Shown here in pieces: positions 20,945 to 31,635 of a DNA stretch of 64,000 bases (within the stretch, counting starts at the first letter, position 1; each line of letters begins with the position of its first letter). The notes beneath the pieces were generated by a model that searched no databases, was not told the origin of the DNA, and saw nothing but the letters and a program-made list of their open reading frames with translations. The DNA is from Beta vulgaris subsp. vulgaris (lineage: Eukaryota; Streptophyta; Magnoliopsida; Caryophyllales; Amaranthaceae): the NCBI RefSeq assembly GCF_026745355.1, contig NC_079209.1, positions 52,002,828 through 52,066,827 of the forward strand. Direction: 5' to 3'. The translations under genes and the position numbers were made by a program.

Positions 20945-21340
20945 GTGGATATATTGTTGTTGGTTGTTTGGTCAGTGAGGTGGACAATTGGTAGTTGTGA
21001 ATGACACTAATTCCACGCTAGTGATGGTGATGTCTATTGATTGGATGTGTTTGATAAATTTTTTTATGTCTTTCATACACAGCTAATATGAGTAGCGGTT
21101 TTACATAATAAATCGCTATTTTAAATAGCGGTTTTTCCTATTTCATTTGGCATTTTAGTGTGCGGTAAACTGCGACTTCCAGTAGCGGTTTTGTCCGAAG
21201 AAAATAAAGATATATATCTTATATGTATCCACGCTGACTTGGACAGTATGCAGGGAATTAATTCCAACTTTGATGCATAGATGGAATTAAAATTCCCTTT
21301 GAAATATCTAAGGAGAAAAATTCTAAAACTAGGGAACTTT

Positions 21341-21862
21341 ATATGCCTATTTAAGTTTCTTTTCTCATTTTGTTAAATAAATTTTATTTTTTATTAGATT
21401 TCTTCAAACTCTGTTATAGGTTTTTAGTCTATATTGTGGAGATCTCCTTCTCTCGAATTGGAATTGTGATTATGGTTTTTTTGTTTTTAGATATGAGAAT
21501 TTGTTCTCATTGGTTGAAGTCTGAAACTCGACATAAAGGTTTTGGAATCTCGAATTGGGTTAACATGGTTCGATCAAGAATGATCTTCCTAAACTATGTC
21601 AGAATGAGACTTTTTTAATCAGTAGTTGTTTAATTCAACAAATACAAATGGGTCGTGTTGTATTGCTTGATCTGATTCATTTATTCGGAGATGAATTTGA
21701 TTTAACCTTGTTTAATTGTATCTTGTTTTTCTTTCATATCTATTATAAATGTCATTTGGCCTTCAGTTAATGAAATTTCTCTTTCAAAAAAAAATGATGT
21801 CTACCTATCAAGTTTAGTATTTGATCTTTAGCTTTTTCAAACCTCGAAAATTGATACCTATT
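21341..21862. other. Non-coding; possible retroelement 3' end
   Basis: No gene is recognised. The stretch ends TTAATGAAATTTCTCTTTC followed by an A-run at about 21786-21795, as seen at LINE or retrocopy 3' ends. The 82-codon ORF at 21370-21618 has no recognised motif. Confidence 0.35.
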
Positions 21863-24800
21863 TGTAACACCCCAAATTACTCAATTAAAATTGAGTAGCA
21901 AATAAATAATATTTGAGTAATTTAGGAGTATTATCGCCACATGACTTTCATGTTTACGAAAACCAACTACTAACTAACTAAATAACTTGCAGTAGGAGAC
22001 TTAAGCAAAAGTGATAATTCGTTATTACTAAAACTGAATAGGGTACATACAACACAAGTAACACATTTACTTGTTCGCAATACTTACCACTTTAGGCGCA
22101 AGCATAAATCATAATAATTATATTCCAGGTAAGAAATTATGCCTATGATACTTTTCCGGTTCAATGTATGGCACAACTACACTAGCTAGTGGAAAAACAT
22201 TATGGGAATAGCAACTCCGTCAAGTTTGGATGCGGAATAACTAATATAATGTTGGATTTTCCGCACCAATTCATCATGAACCAAACCTCAGTGGTAAAAG
22301 TTTGACCTTATAACTTCAAAGTCATGGGATCAAGTCATTAAACCCCATTAGGGACTGTTTGGGGGTGAGGTTTTCCTTACCATTTCCCTTCCCTCCAAAG
22401 AATCTGACCTACAAACCTGACTGGTCATACATATGCGAGCTGTCATCAGTTCAATATCCTTCATATTACATATCTAAATAAACACTTTTCATTTTGAAAC
22501 CTCCCTAACCAATAAATTAAATCAAGAATAGCTTTTAAGAAAAACTCGTGCTTTTCAAATAACTAGGATTAGAATAATCATGAAAATGATTTCTCTTCTT
22601 ATCCCCCTTCCTTAACCTAAGTGTGCACACCCCCCTAAGAGTAAGGGTAACAATAATAGCCAACAAGTTGACTTTAATGCATAAACCCTTCTTGATGTTA
22701 ATTAGTCGGTAATATAATAATACAATTTAGTAAATGTCGACACATAAACGTGTCTCCCCATTTAAGGGTCCAATGATGAAAATACCGCAGTCTTAATTGG
22801 TTCAACCCAAGAGCATAGCAATCCGAATAGCCATCACAAAACTATTTTCGAAAAGTCATAAAGTCCTATTTTAAAGCCAACTTAATTATTCATGATAATT
22901 AATTGTATTTTGAGCCCAATCCTTTGAAAATTCCAATTAATTGTTTGATAATAATTAATTAATCAATTTCAATAAAATAAATATTTTCCAATATAATAAT
23001 TTAGAATCGAATTTTATCCCGTAAAATCAGATCTCCGGAGTTAAAAGATAAAAGAAAATCTTTAAAACGTGTTTTCATCAAAAAGTTGTCAAAACGTGTC
23101 AAAAGTAAGGTGATGCCCTAAGCGCACGAACATGTGTTGAGCACACCAGACTGCTAAGCGCACGTGTCCTACCACGTAAGCGCGACCTAGTGCACAGTAG
23201 TGTGCCAAGCGCATAAGACAACCACGTAGAATTATGTGTCATATAGAGTCCTACGTCATGCTCACTTCTCTGTGTGAGACGCATCTTTTTCTTTTTATAT
23301 TTTTCAAACCGCGTACCGCGTGTACGCTTTCTATTGGGCATTCCACGTCAAGCGTGCCAATCTGTGCCTAACACATGGATTTGCGCGTGACAGGTCGTCC
23401 TGCGCCTGTCTCAGATGGCCTTAGATTTTCCAAATTAAAAAACGAATTCTCAAACGATTTTTCACACTTAAACATTTTGAACTCTACGAATATAGTTACG
23501 AACCTCTCTGCGAAAACTCCCAACAAAAGTTCATACTTTCATAAATACAAACACATATTTTCATACATACATTCAAAACTTTCAAACATTCATATCTTCA
23601 GGTTCCACGATTGCTCGTCCCGAAGGTTGTCAAATTTTTCAAACACAAGCCACGGTATAATTTTAAGGGTCCTTAAATAAATAATTTTTATATTGAAATT
23701 ACTAATGATTTATTTTGTAGATCTTTTATAGAAAATCATGCCTTTGTACATTTTAATCCTTTTTTTATATTTTATTTTATATTATTATTATTCATATGCC
23801 TATGCATGTTGTATGATTGTCCTGTTATGATTTTTATCACCCACATGTTATTTTTGCCAATCAAAGACCTAAATAATTGTTCTAATATAAATCACATAAT
23901 TTGGAAAACCTGTTAGGTTCCCTGTAATTTCGATTGCCTAATAACATATCACTAGAAAAATAGTCTTTTATTTGTTTCCTGAACCAACCTAGACTAAATA
24001 TTTTTAGGGTGCTAAAAATATTTTTTTGGTTATTTTATTGCATTAAAATTGACGTGAATCGATATTTAGTAGAGGCCATCAATAGGCGGACATGGTTGAT
24101 TATGACCATATTCGTACGTACCCTGACCCCCAAACTCAATCTTTGGTTCATTTTGATCATCTATGGAGTCATGATGGGAAAATATATATTGAATAAGTCC
24201 CTAATTTGTCCCTATAATTTCCCAATATCTAATTAGGTTTATGAGTCTTTCTTTAAAGGTTTGTTGGCGACTTCAAAATATTTTACCATAAAACCTTAAC
24301 AATGGGGTAGCCAAATAGGCGCTCATACGCATAGGCGAAATAAAATCACGCCTACAGTAAGTTATGGAAAATTCTCCTTTTTCTCATAATCAACTTTTGA
24401 ACACACAAAGTTCATAAAACCATTCAACCCACTCCTTGTAATAATAATATAAATTTCTGAAAAATGATAAGAAAATATTCATATAATTGAATATGATTGA
24501 TGAAATTCATTTCTTTTTTCATTTTTCGAAAGTGAACAGTAAAATGTTTTAACCATTTTAAACTAAATTGCTAAATCAATTAAATCAATAAATAATTTTA
24601 ACACATAAAACCACATTTCAAAAGATCTAGCTACATCACATACCTTGATCTTGCACAAATAGCACACTAGCAATCTCACTTACTCTTACGCTTCAACGTT
24701 CTCCTAATTAAAATCTAATAAGTAACTTATTAGATTAACTCAGATATGAACTTAAACATGAATTCCTATAAATGGTATTAACAAGATATTAAACTCACTA

Positions 24801-25227
24801 ATTAGAAACATGAAAAACTTTTAATTAAACCAAATAAAATTGAAACTTGAATAAGAAATTAACATAAAATTAAATGAAACTATTAGGTCAGACCGTCTGA
24901 CCCAATAGGTTCAGTCGGACGGGGCACCTGTGTTCTTCCTCCCTCCTCCCTCAAAAATTTTCTCTCTCCTGCCTTTTCTTCTCATTTGTGTTCTTCATTT
25001 CTCCTCTCCTTTACTTTCCTTTCTTATTCCCTTGTATTTGAAGAAGTCCCCTCGCCGGCATGTTCATACATATTCGTTTGGAACCTCCATGGCTTCCCTT
25101 TCAAGTTGCCCAAAAATTCTATGTCCAATTCACCGTGTCTTTTTTCCTATACATCAGCATTAGATGTCTGCATATATATTATTCTAAACTATATTATTAC
25201 TATTATAACTTCAATACAAAAAATACA
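21863..25227 (+). mobile_element. Possible long gypsy-type solo LTR
   Basis: The stretch starts TGTAACACCCCAAATTAC, the usual beginning of Tekay-like gypsy LTRs, and a TACA end at 25227 is followed by CTATT. The same five bases precede the start (21858-21862 and 25228-25232). At 3.4 kb it would be a very long LTR, and a 5-mer match can arise by chance. No polymerase or gag coding is seen inside. A SINE-like box pair lies near 22290-22335, and a CpG-rich block with repeated AAGCGCA lies at 23110-23400. Confidence 0.35.
22285..22345 (+). repeat. Weak tRNA-like/SINE promoter pair
   Basis: CCTCAGTGGTAAAAG and GGGATCAAGTC resemble degenerate box A and box B at tRNA spacing. No tail or target duplication was found. 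Confidence 0.3.
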
Positions 25228-25512
25228 CTATTCCAGCCATGAACTGTATACAGTTTGCATACATGGAATTAGTAACCTCAGATTCTGAATAATTTCCATG
25301 AAGATTCGCCTCAATAAACTCTTCATAATAAATGTCAGGATGTTATGGATAATAGTTTTACGAAGAACTCCTAAAGTTTCTTTTGAGCCTTGTGATGACT
25401 TTTATTAATTTCGAAAGTCAAAGATTCATCATAACTCGATTCAGAGTTTGATCTATGAGGACTATCTTTATCTTACAAGTTATTCTTTTTAAACTTGATG
25501 GTAAATTCTCAA

Positions 25513-25605
25513 GGAGTGAGAGAAAGTTGTGGATAATGGACATGTCGGGTGAGTTCAGGGGGAAGTGAGAATTAGAAAAGAGAAATTTGAATATTAGATA
25601 AGATA
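25513..25605 (-). pseudogene. Copy of the oxidoreductase 5'UTR and first codons
   Basis: On the plus strand this block closely matches 19393-19500. It contains the inverted start codon and roughly eleven codons (MSIIHNFLSLL against [11 protein letters not shown]), then GGGGGAAGTGAGAATT and onward. About 19 bases present in the gene copy are absent here. No other exon follows, so it is a fragment. It may have been moved by a transposon or left by an old duplication. Confidence 0.8.
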
Positions 25606-25908
25606 TTTCTCCTTATGTATTGATAAACTATTTGCCTTTAAATTGATGCACTGGCTTAACCGTGAAAATCATAATGAACGATAAAAGTTTAACACACAAC
25701 CCTCTTGAACTCATTTGGGCACTTATGAGAAACGACACTATGGTTTCTTATGAGATGCGACCCTATGTCAATTACTTTTATAGCTTGACAATGAATTTCA
25801 AGATTCTTTTTCACATCGTTGATATTATTGTTAGTGAAATCGAGATTCAGACATGAAGTCGATAAAAACAAGATAGACAAATAAGGCCTTAGATTTGTTC
25901 TTCTAGAA

Positions 25909-26442
25909 CTAGTTGCATATGCACGCGATGCGTGCGTCGAGAATCTTATGTAGTTATATACAAATGGACATGTTTTTTTTTTTTTTTTAAATTATTTTGA
26001 TAGTGATGTAAATTATCGAGGTTCTTTTATAATAAAGGTGAATGATTTTTAATTGTTCAATACTGTCACTGTAAAATTTGATAGATGAATTAATAATTTT
26101 CTTTTCAACAACTTTAGTAAAGTTCTTTAACAATTATAAATGTTAATAAACCATATTGTTTGCACTTTGTAAATATGAAATATTATGTTATCACGATATA
26201 TTGCTAACTTTCTTTGGTTGGAGATTCTAATTGATTTTGTGAATTGATTGTGTTAGTCTAGTTTGTCAAGTTATTAATGTTATTGAATATTCCATTTTTT
26301 GACCTACTCATATGGCAAGTTTCATTGATTCTCATTTTTTAGTTTTTTATAAAAAGTAAAACATTGTTTTAAATTATTACAGGTATTTTAGTCACTTCAA
26401 AAGAGGACACCACACCTCATCCCTTGGCTTATATAATAGAGA
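25909..26442 (-). mobile_element. Non-autonomous Helitron, 534 bp
   Basis: The minus strand starts TCTCTATTATATAAG at 26442 and ends with hairpin GCACGC-ATC-GCGTGC, eight bases, then CTAG at 25909. The flanking host bases are A on the 5' side and T on the 3' side, the Helitron rule. Its 5' end is shared with the elements at 32570 and 62833. No Rep/helicase coding is present. Confidence 0.85.
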
Positions 26443-26466
26443 TAAACCGTGTTAGATATTGTTTAT

Positions 26467-26920
26467 TGTCTGGGCTCATGGCTTGACCCAATTATTATCA
26501 GAAGGCACTTCTTTCAAGACCTAGGTCATATATGTCAAAGGAGATTCATCAGCTTTTAGGGAACAAATGAGCTTTACCTTAAAAGGGTGGTGGTTCCCCT
26601 AGGTATTGGGATGCTCTCCAAAAGGGTTTTCTGTCTGGGAGATTCCCAACACTATAAATACCAATAGTCTCATCAATGAACAAGTATTCAATTCTCACCT
26701 AACAAAACCAGAGCATCTCTATCTAAACTTACTTACTTTCTCTCTCTACTTCAATCTCCACTGACTTGAGCGTCGGAGGGGCTTTCATGGGAACACCCCG
26801 AGCCAGTTTTTCCTTGTTTTGCAGGATTGGCAGTGACAGGACTCGGGATTATAATCCAACTCGGGATTTGACTTTCACCCTAAACACACTACTCTTTTGA
26901 CTAGTTTCTAGGCAGAAACA
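26467..26920 (+). mobile_element. Solo LTR, 454 bp (family A)
   Basis: The sequence begins TGTCTGGGCT and ends GGCAGAAACA, and is homologous throughout to 20517-20944. A TATA-like CTATAAATACC is near 26654. The flanks TTTAT (26462-26466) and TTCAT (26921-26925) fit a 5-bp duplication with one change. Confidence 0.78.
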
Positions 26921-26934
26921 TTCATCGTGATTGT

Positions 26935-27705
26935 TGAAGAGAAAATATTCACTCTACATTTATATAACTAGCATACAGAGAAAAAAAATTCACAACTAAA
27001 CTCTCCATCCTAAACTAGTTGTTGCATAAGAAGCAAAATAAAATAAAAACTATGGTCTAAAGTTATTGTAAAAGCTACTTTTGTTAACCTTTTCAAAATA
27101 CCATTCCAATAGCTAAAAATTATCTCAAGACGAGACTTAACCAAACGTTCTTGTTCGCCTTTATTAGAGTTTTGACTTGGTACAGTTAAACCTATAAATA
27201 TTACTTGAAAAGATGTTCTGAAGGTATATTTTTACTCACTTGAAGTTTGTAGTGCTCATTCAAACTAAACTTATTACAACCTCTATTTACAACTTATTAG
27301 AATCACTAAAACTTATTGGAATTTTATCTTTATTTATTCTTCTAAAATCAACAATGTGTTATGTTTTTTCATAGCGAGTATTCAAGAGAAAATATCCACA
27401 TTATATTTTATATAACTAACATATGGGAAAAAAAATCACAAGTACACTCTCCCTCCTAAATTAGTTGTTTGCATAAACAAAAGGAAAAAAAAAACGATGG
27501 TTTACATCTAAAACTTATTCTAAAAGATACTTTTGTTATTCAAAAAGCTACTTTTGTTAACCTTTTCAAAATACCATTTCAATCTCTTAAAAACTATCTC
27601 AAAACTAAATTTAACCAAACGCTCTTGTTCAGTTTTGATCTATTTAAACCTGTAAACACTAATTAAAAATTTCTTGTCGAGGTATATTTCACTCGAAGTT
27701 CAAAC
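26935..27705 (+). repeat. Diverged tandem duplication, period ~440 bp
   Basis: The blocks 26935-27255 and 27380-27705 align. Shared strings include AGCTACTTTTGTTAACC, TTTTCAAAATACCAT and TTAACCAAACG. No coding is recognised. It lies between the solo LTR and the eL32 promoter. Confidence 0.75.
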
Positions 27706-28084
27706 TAACTTATTCAAATTTTTTTTTTTACAACACATTAAAATTATTTCAACTTTTTTTTTCTAAAACTTATTTTTCCTAAGTGGAAGAAAATACAACT
27801 TTCTTCAATTCATCTTTTGTTAGTCAATCAAGTATTCATTTACATCCCCTCAAAAAAAAAAAAAAGTATTCATTTACATGAGCTTGCAATGGTAAGATCT
27901 CCAAGTCTCGTAATGGGCTTGTAATACCCATTTACTAATTACTATAACCATAACATTTCAAGCCTTCAAATATTAATATGGGCTTTTCACACCATCAACA
28001 AAATTCTGGAGACCCTCCGGAAAAAAAAGCCCTAATATATAATAACTATAAACCCTATCAAACCACTAGCCGAAACTTCATTTC
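27706..28084 (+). promoter_or_regulatory. RPL32: Promoter region of the eL32 gene
   Basis: TGGGCT site-II-like motifs occur near 27914 and 27978, and a telo-box AAACCCTA at 28050-28057. An inverted telo-box TAGGGTTT lies at 28091-28098 in the leader. The pairing of telo-box and TGGGCY sites is characteristic of plant ribosomal-protein promoters active in dividing cells. Confidence 0.7.
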
Positions 28085-28117
28085 GATTTCTAGGGTTTCT
28101 CACTTTCTCTTTTCACC

Positions 28118-28260
28118 GTAAGTTTCTTCATCTTTCTCTTTCTACTTCATTATCATCATCAATTCTATTCATTTCCAGGATTTTCTTTAATTTGAGCTCC
28201 TAATCTTCTAATTTCCCCCTAATATCTGGTATTAATTGCAATTTTTTTTTTGTTTTTTAG
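28118..28260 (+). other. RPL32: Leader intron of the eL32 gene
   Basis: The donor CACC|GTAAGTTT and the acceptor TTTTTTAG lie upstream of the start codon, separated from it by a 24-base second leader exon part. 5'UTR introns are common in plant ribosomal-protein genes. Confidence 0.75.
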
Positions 28261-28284
28261 TTCAAATCTTCGTAGAAAGCAGCA

Positions 28285-29841
28285 ATGGCGGTTCCTCTAC
28301 TAGACAAGAAGATCGTCAAGAAGAGAGTGAAGAAATTCAAGAGGCCACAAAGTGACCGGAAGATCTCAGTCAAGGTATCACTTTTGCGTAATTTGTAAAA
28401 TATTGTTGAATTTATACCTCGGATTTTATCGTTTTAGGTAGCTCAGTGTTAGATTTTAAAAGAAAATGTTTCGAGGAAAAGATGTGTTTTCTGGTTTTGT
28501 AGTTATTGTTCATCATTTTTGATTGTATTAGTATTGATTTAGTGATAAAATGATTGCGATGAAGTTTAGGAAAATATTGAATTAGATTTGTTTGCGATGA
28601 TTTAGTGCATTGGATATATTTATTTGTTCGCGACGATATATTGATTGTATTAATGTAGAGTTAGTGATGAAATGATCGCGATGAAGTTTAGGATAATATT
28701 GAATTAGATTTATTTGCTTAGTGCATTGTATATGTTTTATTTGTTTGCCACAATATAGATTGAATTAGTGTAGATTTAGTGATGAAATGATCGCGATGAA
28801 GTTTAGGAAAATATTGATTGTATTAGTATAGATTAGTGATGAAATGATTGCGATGAAGTTTAGATAAATATTGAATTAGATTTGTTTGTGATGATTGGGT
28901 GCATCAGATAGTTTTTTTTTTATGAGATGATGGTTGGAAATAGCGGTAAATGGCTGATGACGATGAATTCTAAGTGATTTATATGACGCATGGAGTTTAC
29001 CCAGGATTGGATTTATGGTGTAGTGTTCTGGAAAAATTGAGCTAATTAGGTATAGTGATAAACGGCGAAATGAATTTGTGTCTTTGTTGAGGATTGTTCT
29101 TTGTAGCATGTGTTTTTTTTTAAATGTTTGATATGTTTGAAGACTTGAGTGAGCTGTAAAGATCTATCAGTGGCTTTGTGGTTTTCAATTTGTATTCTGT
29201 TAATCTTTTTTATCATGAGAAGTATGAGCGAATCCTGTAGGAAAGTTGTAGTTGTTTTTACTCTATTTGAAGAATCAGTATGCTATTAGAAAGTCTGAGC
29301 TGAGTTGTTTTTGACATTATGTTGTGTAAGGTAGTAAGCCGATTGTATTCCATTTTTGTCGTGATATTAAAATGCCGTTACTCAAACTGTTTCATTTAAC
29401 TGGATGGTTGTCTCCCTGCAGACTAACTGGCGTAGGCCTAAGGGTATCGACTCCAGGGTCAGGAGAAAGTTCAAGGGTGTAACATTGATGCCCAATATTG
29501 GGTATGGCTCAGATAAGAAGACCCGCCACTTTCTTCCCAATGGCTTTAAAAAGTTTGTTGTTCACAATGTTGGTGATCTGGAGCTGCTGATGATGCACAA
29601 CAGGTAATAGATACCGCCCTTTGGAGATAAACTCCGTGCAGGCCTCCCCTTCACTGTGTTTTAAATTTTTTATTTCATTTCCTTGACTGAACTGTATTTT
29701 TTGCTATTCAGGACATACTGTGCTGAGATTGCTCACAACATCTCAACAAAAAAGAGAAAGGATATTGTTGAGAGAGCTGCACAGTTGGATATTTGTGTTA
29801 CGAACAAGCTGGCCAGGTTGCGGAGCCAAGAAGATGAATGA
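28285..29841 (+). CDS. RPL32: 60S ribosomal protein eL32
   Basis: Coding exons are 28285-28374, 29422-29603 and 29712-29841, with GT-AG junctions. The total is 402 nt, 133 residues plus stop, the normal eL32 length. The protein begins [18 protein letters not shown] and carries [31 protein letters not shown] and the C-terminal [12 protein letters not shown]. It is a component of the large cytosolic ribosomal subunit, and the basic N-terminus contacts rRNA. The start codon is the first ATG of the second leader exon. Intron 1 (28375-29421) contains a tandem repeat. The gene appears intact. Confidence 0.97.
28530..28905 (+). repeat. Imperfect tandem repeat in eL32 intron 1
   Basis: About four copies of a 90-130-bp unit share TTAGTGATGAAATGAT(C/T)GCGATGAAGTTTAG and ATATTGAATTAGATTTGTTTG. 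The unit boundaries drift, and the length differences suggest unequal exchange or slippage. Confidence 0.8.
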
Positions 29842-30310
29842 TCCTCGTGTGGCAACTTATTATGGTCATGATTATGATTTGTATGCGGGAAATTTTTTGT
29901 TCTGGATCGTATGTGAGACATTATATGTTCATCTTTAACTTAGTTCAGTTAAATTGTGTTGGATCTTTAGAAAATTTTGTGCTCATGAGGAGTTCTATAT
30001 TAAACCTTCAGATGTTCTCAATTTCCATTTCCTACTTATTTCCGATGTCCCCTGCTTTTTGACTTTGCTGATAGCCTGATATATCCCAAGTTCACCGACG
30101 ATGAAGTACGAAATCTTAAACGTTTGAGTGAACGTGAATTTGGGGAGATGAAAACTCCTGATTTTCCAAAATTCGCTGGCACTTTTAGGTAGAACACTAG
30201 ACAACGTGGTGCTCTATAATAATTTGACGAATTTGTATACTTCCTTGGCAACATCCAATAGGGATTTGAACGTTGGTGTTTGAATTAATTGTTCTTAAGC
30301 CTCCATTTTT
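29842..30310 (+). other. eL32 3'UTR and a coding-like tail
   Basis: The first part is the 3'UTR. From about 30040 to 30192 a plus frame without stops reads LIYPKFTDDEVRNLKRLSE and ends TFR then TAG. It has no start codon, and I do not recognise a family. It may be a captured exon fragment or chance. Confidence 0.3.
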
Positions 30311-30329
30311 CTAAAAAGAAAGTTCATAC

Positions 30330-30800
30330 TTTTTTGATTTTTTACTTCAATTTAACTCCTCTAATTCATATTCTCTCCCATCTTTGCCATCATCACCGAC
30401 GATCAACACTGACGAGCACACGACAAACACAAAATTCCGACCAGCATAAAATTTTGACGAGGTAAATTTTTTTAATGCATTTCATGGGGCACGACTTGTG
30501 GCCTGGACGTTGTGTCCTGGAAGTTGTGTTTATGGACACAACGTTTGTCCAAGAAGTTGTGTCCATGTACACAATGTCCAGGCCACAGATTAGCCTTTGG
30601 AATTCGTTAAAAAAATATACTTTGTCGGAAAAAAATTACGTCGTCGGAAGACATTTTGTCATCAGCGGCGATCGTCGGTGGATTGGAGGTGGCAATTGGT
30701 GGTTAGTGATTTTAGGCGGTGGAGGAGAGAGAGAGAGTTGTAAAAGCAGCTAAAGGCATAATAGTACATTTACATAATAATTGAGGCGATTTTAAGTAAT
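30330..30800. mobile_element. Foldback element with long inverted arms
   Basis: The two halves pair around a centre near 30545. TGTGGCCTGGACGTTGTGT at 30494 on is inverted as ACACAATGTCCAGGCCACA at about 30570-30588. Further out, CATCACCGACGATC (about 30389) pairs with GCGATCGTCGGTGG (about 30667-30680). The 92-codon ORF at 30475-30753 lies across the palindrome and is not credible. No clear target duplication was found. Confidence 0.65.
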
Positions 30801-30986
30801 TTTAAAGCGATGAATAAAAATTCAGCTGCTAAATTGCTATGGTCTAGTTGTCTACAAAAGCCTATTAGCCTCTAGGAGCCATAGCCTACGCCCTACTGTT
30901 GCTACCATCCCATTCTATTTATGCGTCAGATTACAACTCTTCAGGAACTACGAATTGCAGTGGGACCCATTTACTGTAACTGTATA

Positions 30987-31078
30987 CTTCCTCCGTTTTT
31001 TAATAAGTAACACACTTCTCCCAAAAAGCTCTCACATAAAAGGGAGAAATGTGTAACTTATTAAAAAATGGTGGTTAG
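30987..31078. mobile_element. Stowaway-like MITE, 92 bp
   Basis: The TIR CTTCCTCCGTTTTTTAATAAGT pairs with a matching inverted end. TA lies on both sides (30985-30986 and 31079-31080). Confidence 0.7.
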
Positions 31079-31332
31079 TATTTTTCATCACTTTGTTAGT
31101 CGTTAATTAATTTTAATGCAGTTTATATATTTTTTTGCTACAAATTATAAGTTGTTAGCCAAAATCATTTTTTTTTAAAATTTCAATTTATCTATGTTGT
31201 TTTTCACTGCAGAAGATAAATTGTTGTATTGAGTATTATGTTGAAATTAGTAATGTAAATTGATATATGATTTTATAAATACAAAATATAATAAATCGTA
31301 CTATTTTAGTTTTATACTATAATAATATATTT

Positions 31333-31635
31333 GGGGCTCGTTTGGTTTAAGTTGGGAAGTATAAGTTCCCATGAATTTGCATTGTCCATGAAATTTTATT
31401 TCCTAGGAAGTACATTTTTTGTTTGGTTGAACATGGAAAATTCTATTTTCCATGGGAATTTTCACTTATCTAGGGGGGCCTAGGTAAGTTATTTCCTACA
31501 AAATCCATTCTGTAGGAAATAGAACCTCTTAGTTAGTACTACTTTTCATGTTTTTGTCAACGAAACAACAACACATATATTTACTTCCTAGGAATATAAT
31601 TTCCCATGCTTTGAAGGTTAATCAAACAAGCTCTT
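31333..31635. mobile_element. Tourist/hAT-like MITE, ~300 bp
   Basis: The left end GGGCTCGTTTGGTTTAAG matches the inverted right end GAGCTTGTTTGATTAAC. The inner halves also pair (TTCCTAGGAAGTA, TTTCCCATG). The target duplication is unclear. Confidence 0.6.

Larger units (their letters stand above)
19540..21340. mobile_element. Inverted-repeat element with ACCGCTA/TAGCGGT hairpins
   Basis: The ends (about 19548-19615 and, inverted, 21255-21330) share CAAAGGGARTTTTAATTCC and CATCTATGCA blocks. Inside each end lie short palindromes of the form ACCGCTA...TAGCGGT: 19753, 19831 and 19853 on the left; 21084, 21113 and 21165 on the right. Subterminal hairpin arrays of this motif occur in some plant CACTA elements, but a CACTA terminus was not found, so the superfamily is open. 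A solo LTR (20517-20944) is inserted in the middle. The 134-codon ORF at 19898-20302 is His/Ser-rich and not recognised. Confidence 0.6.

Noticed and set aside
21028..21804. TGATGTCTA at 21028 and 21796 as a LINE target duplication
   Set aside because: The interval would contain the right arm of the palindrome element, and no LINE coding is present, so the match is probably chance.
24930..25288. Three overlapping plus ORFs of 60-100 codons
   Set aside because: CT-rich composition with no domain; overlapping frames are equally open.
30475..30753. 92-codon ORF
   Set aside because: It crosses the centre of a foldback; its sequence is determined by the palindrome.
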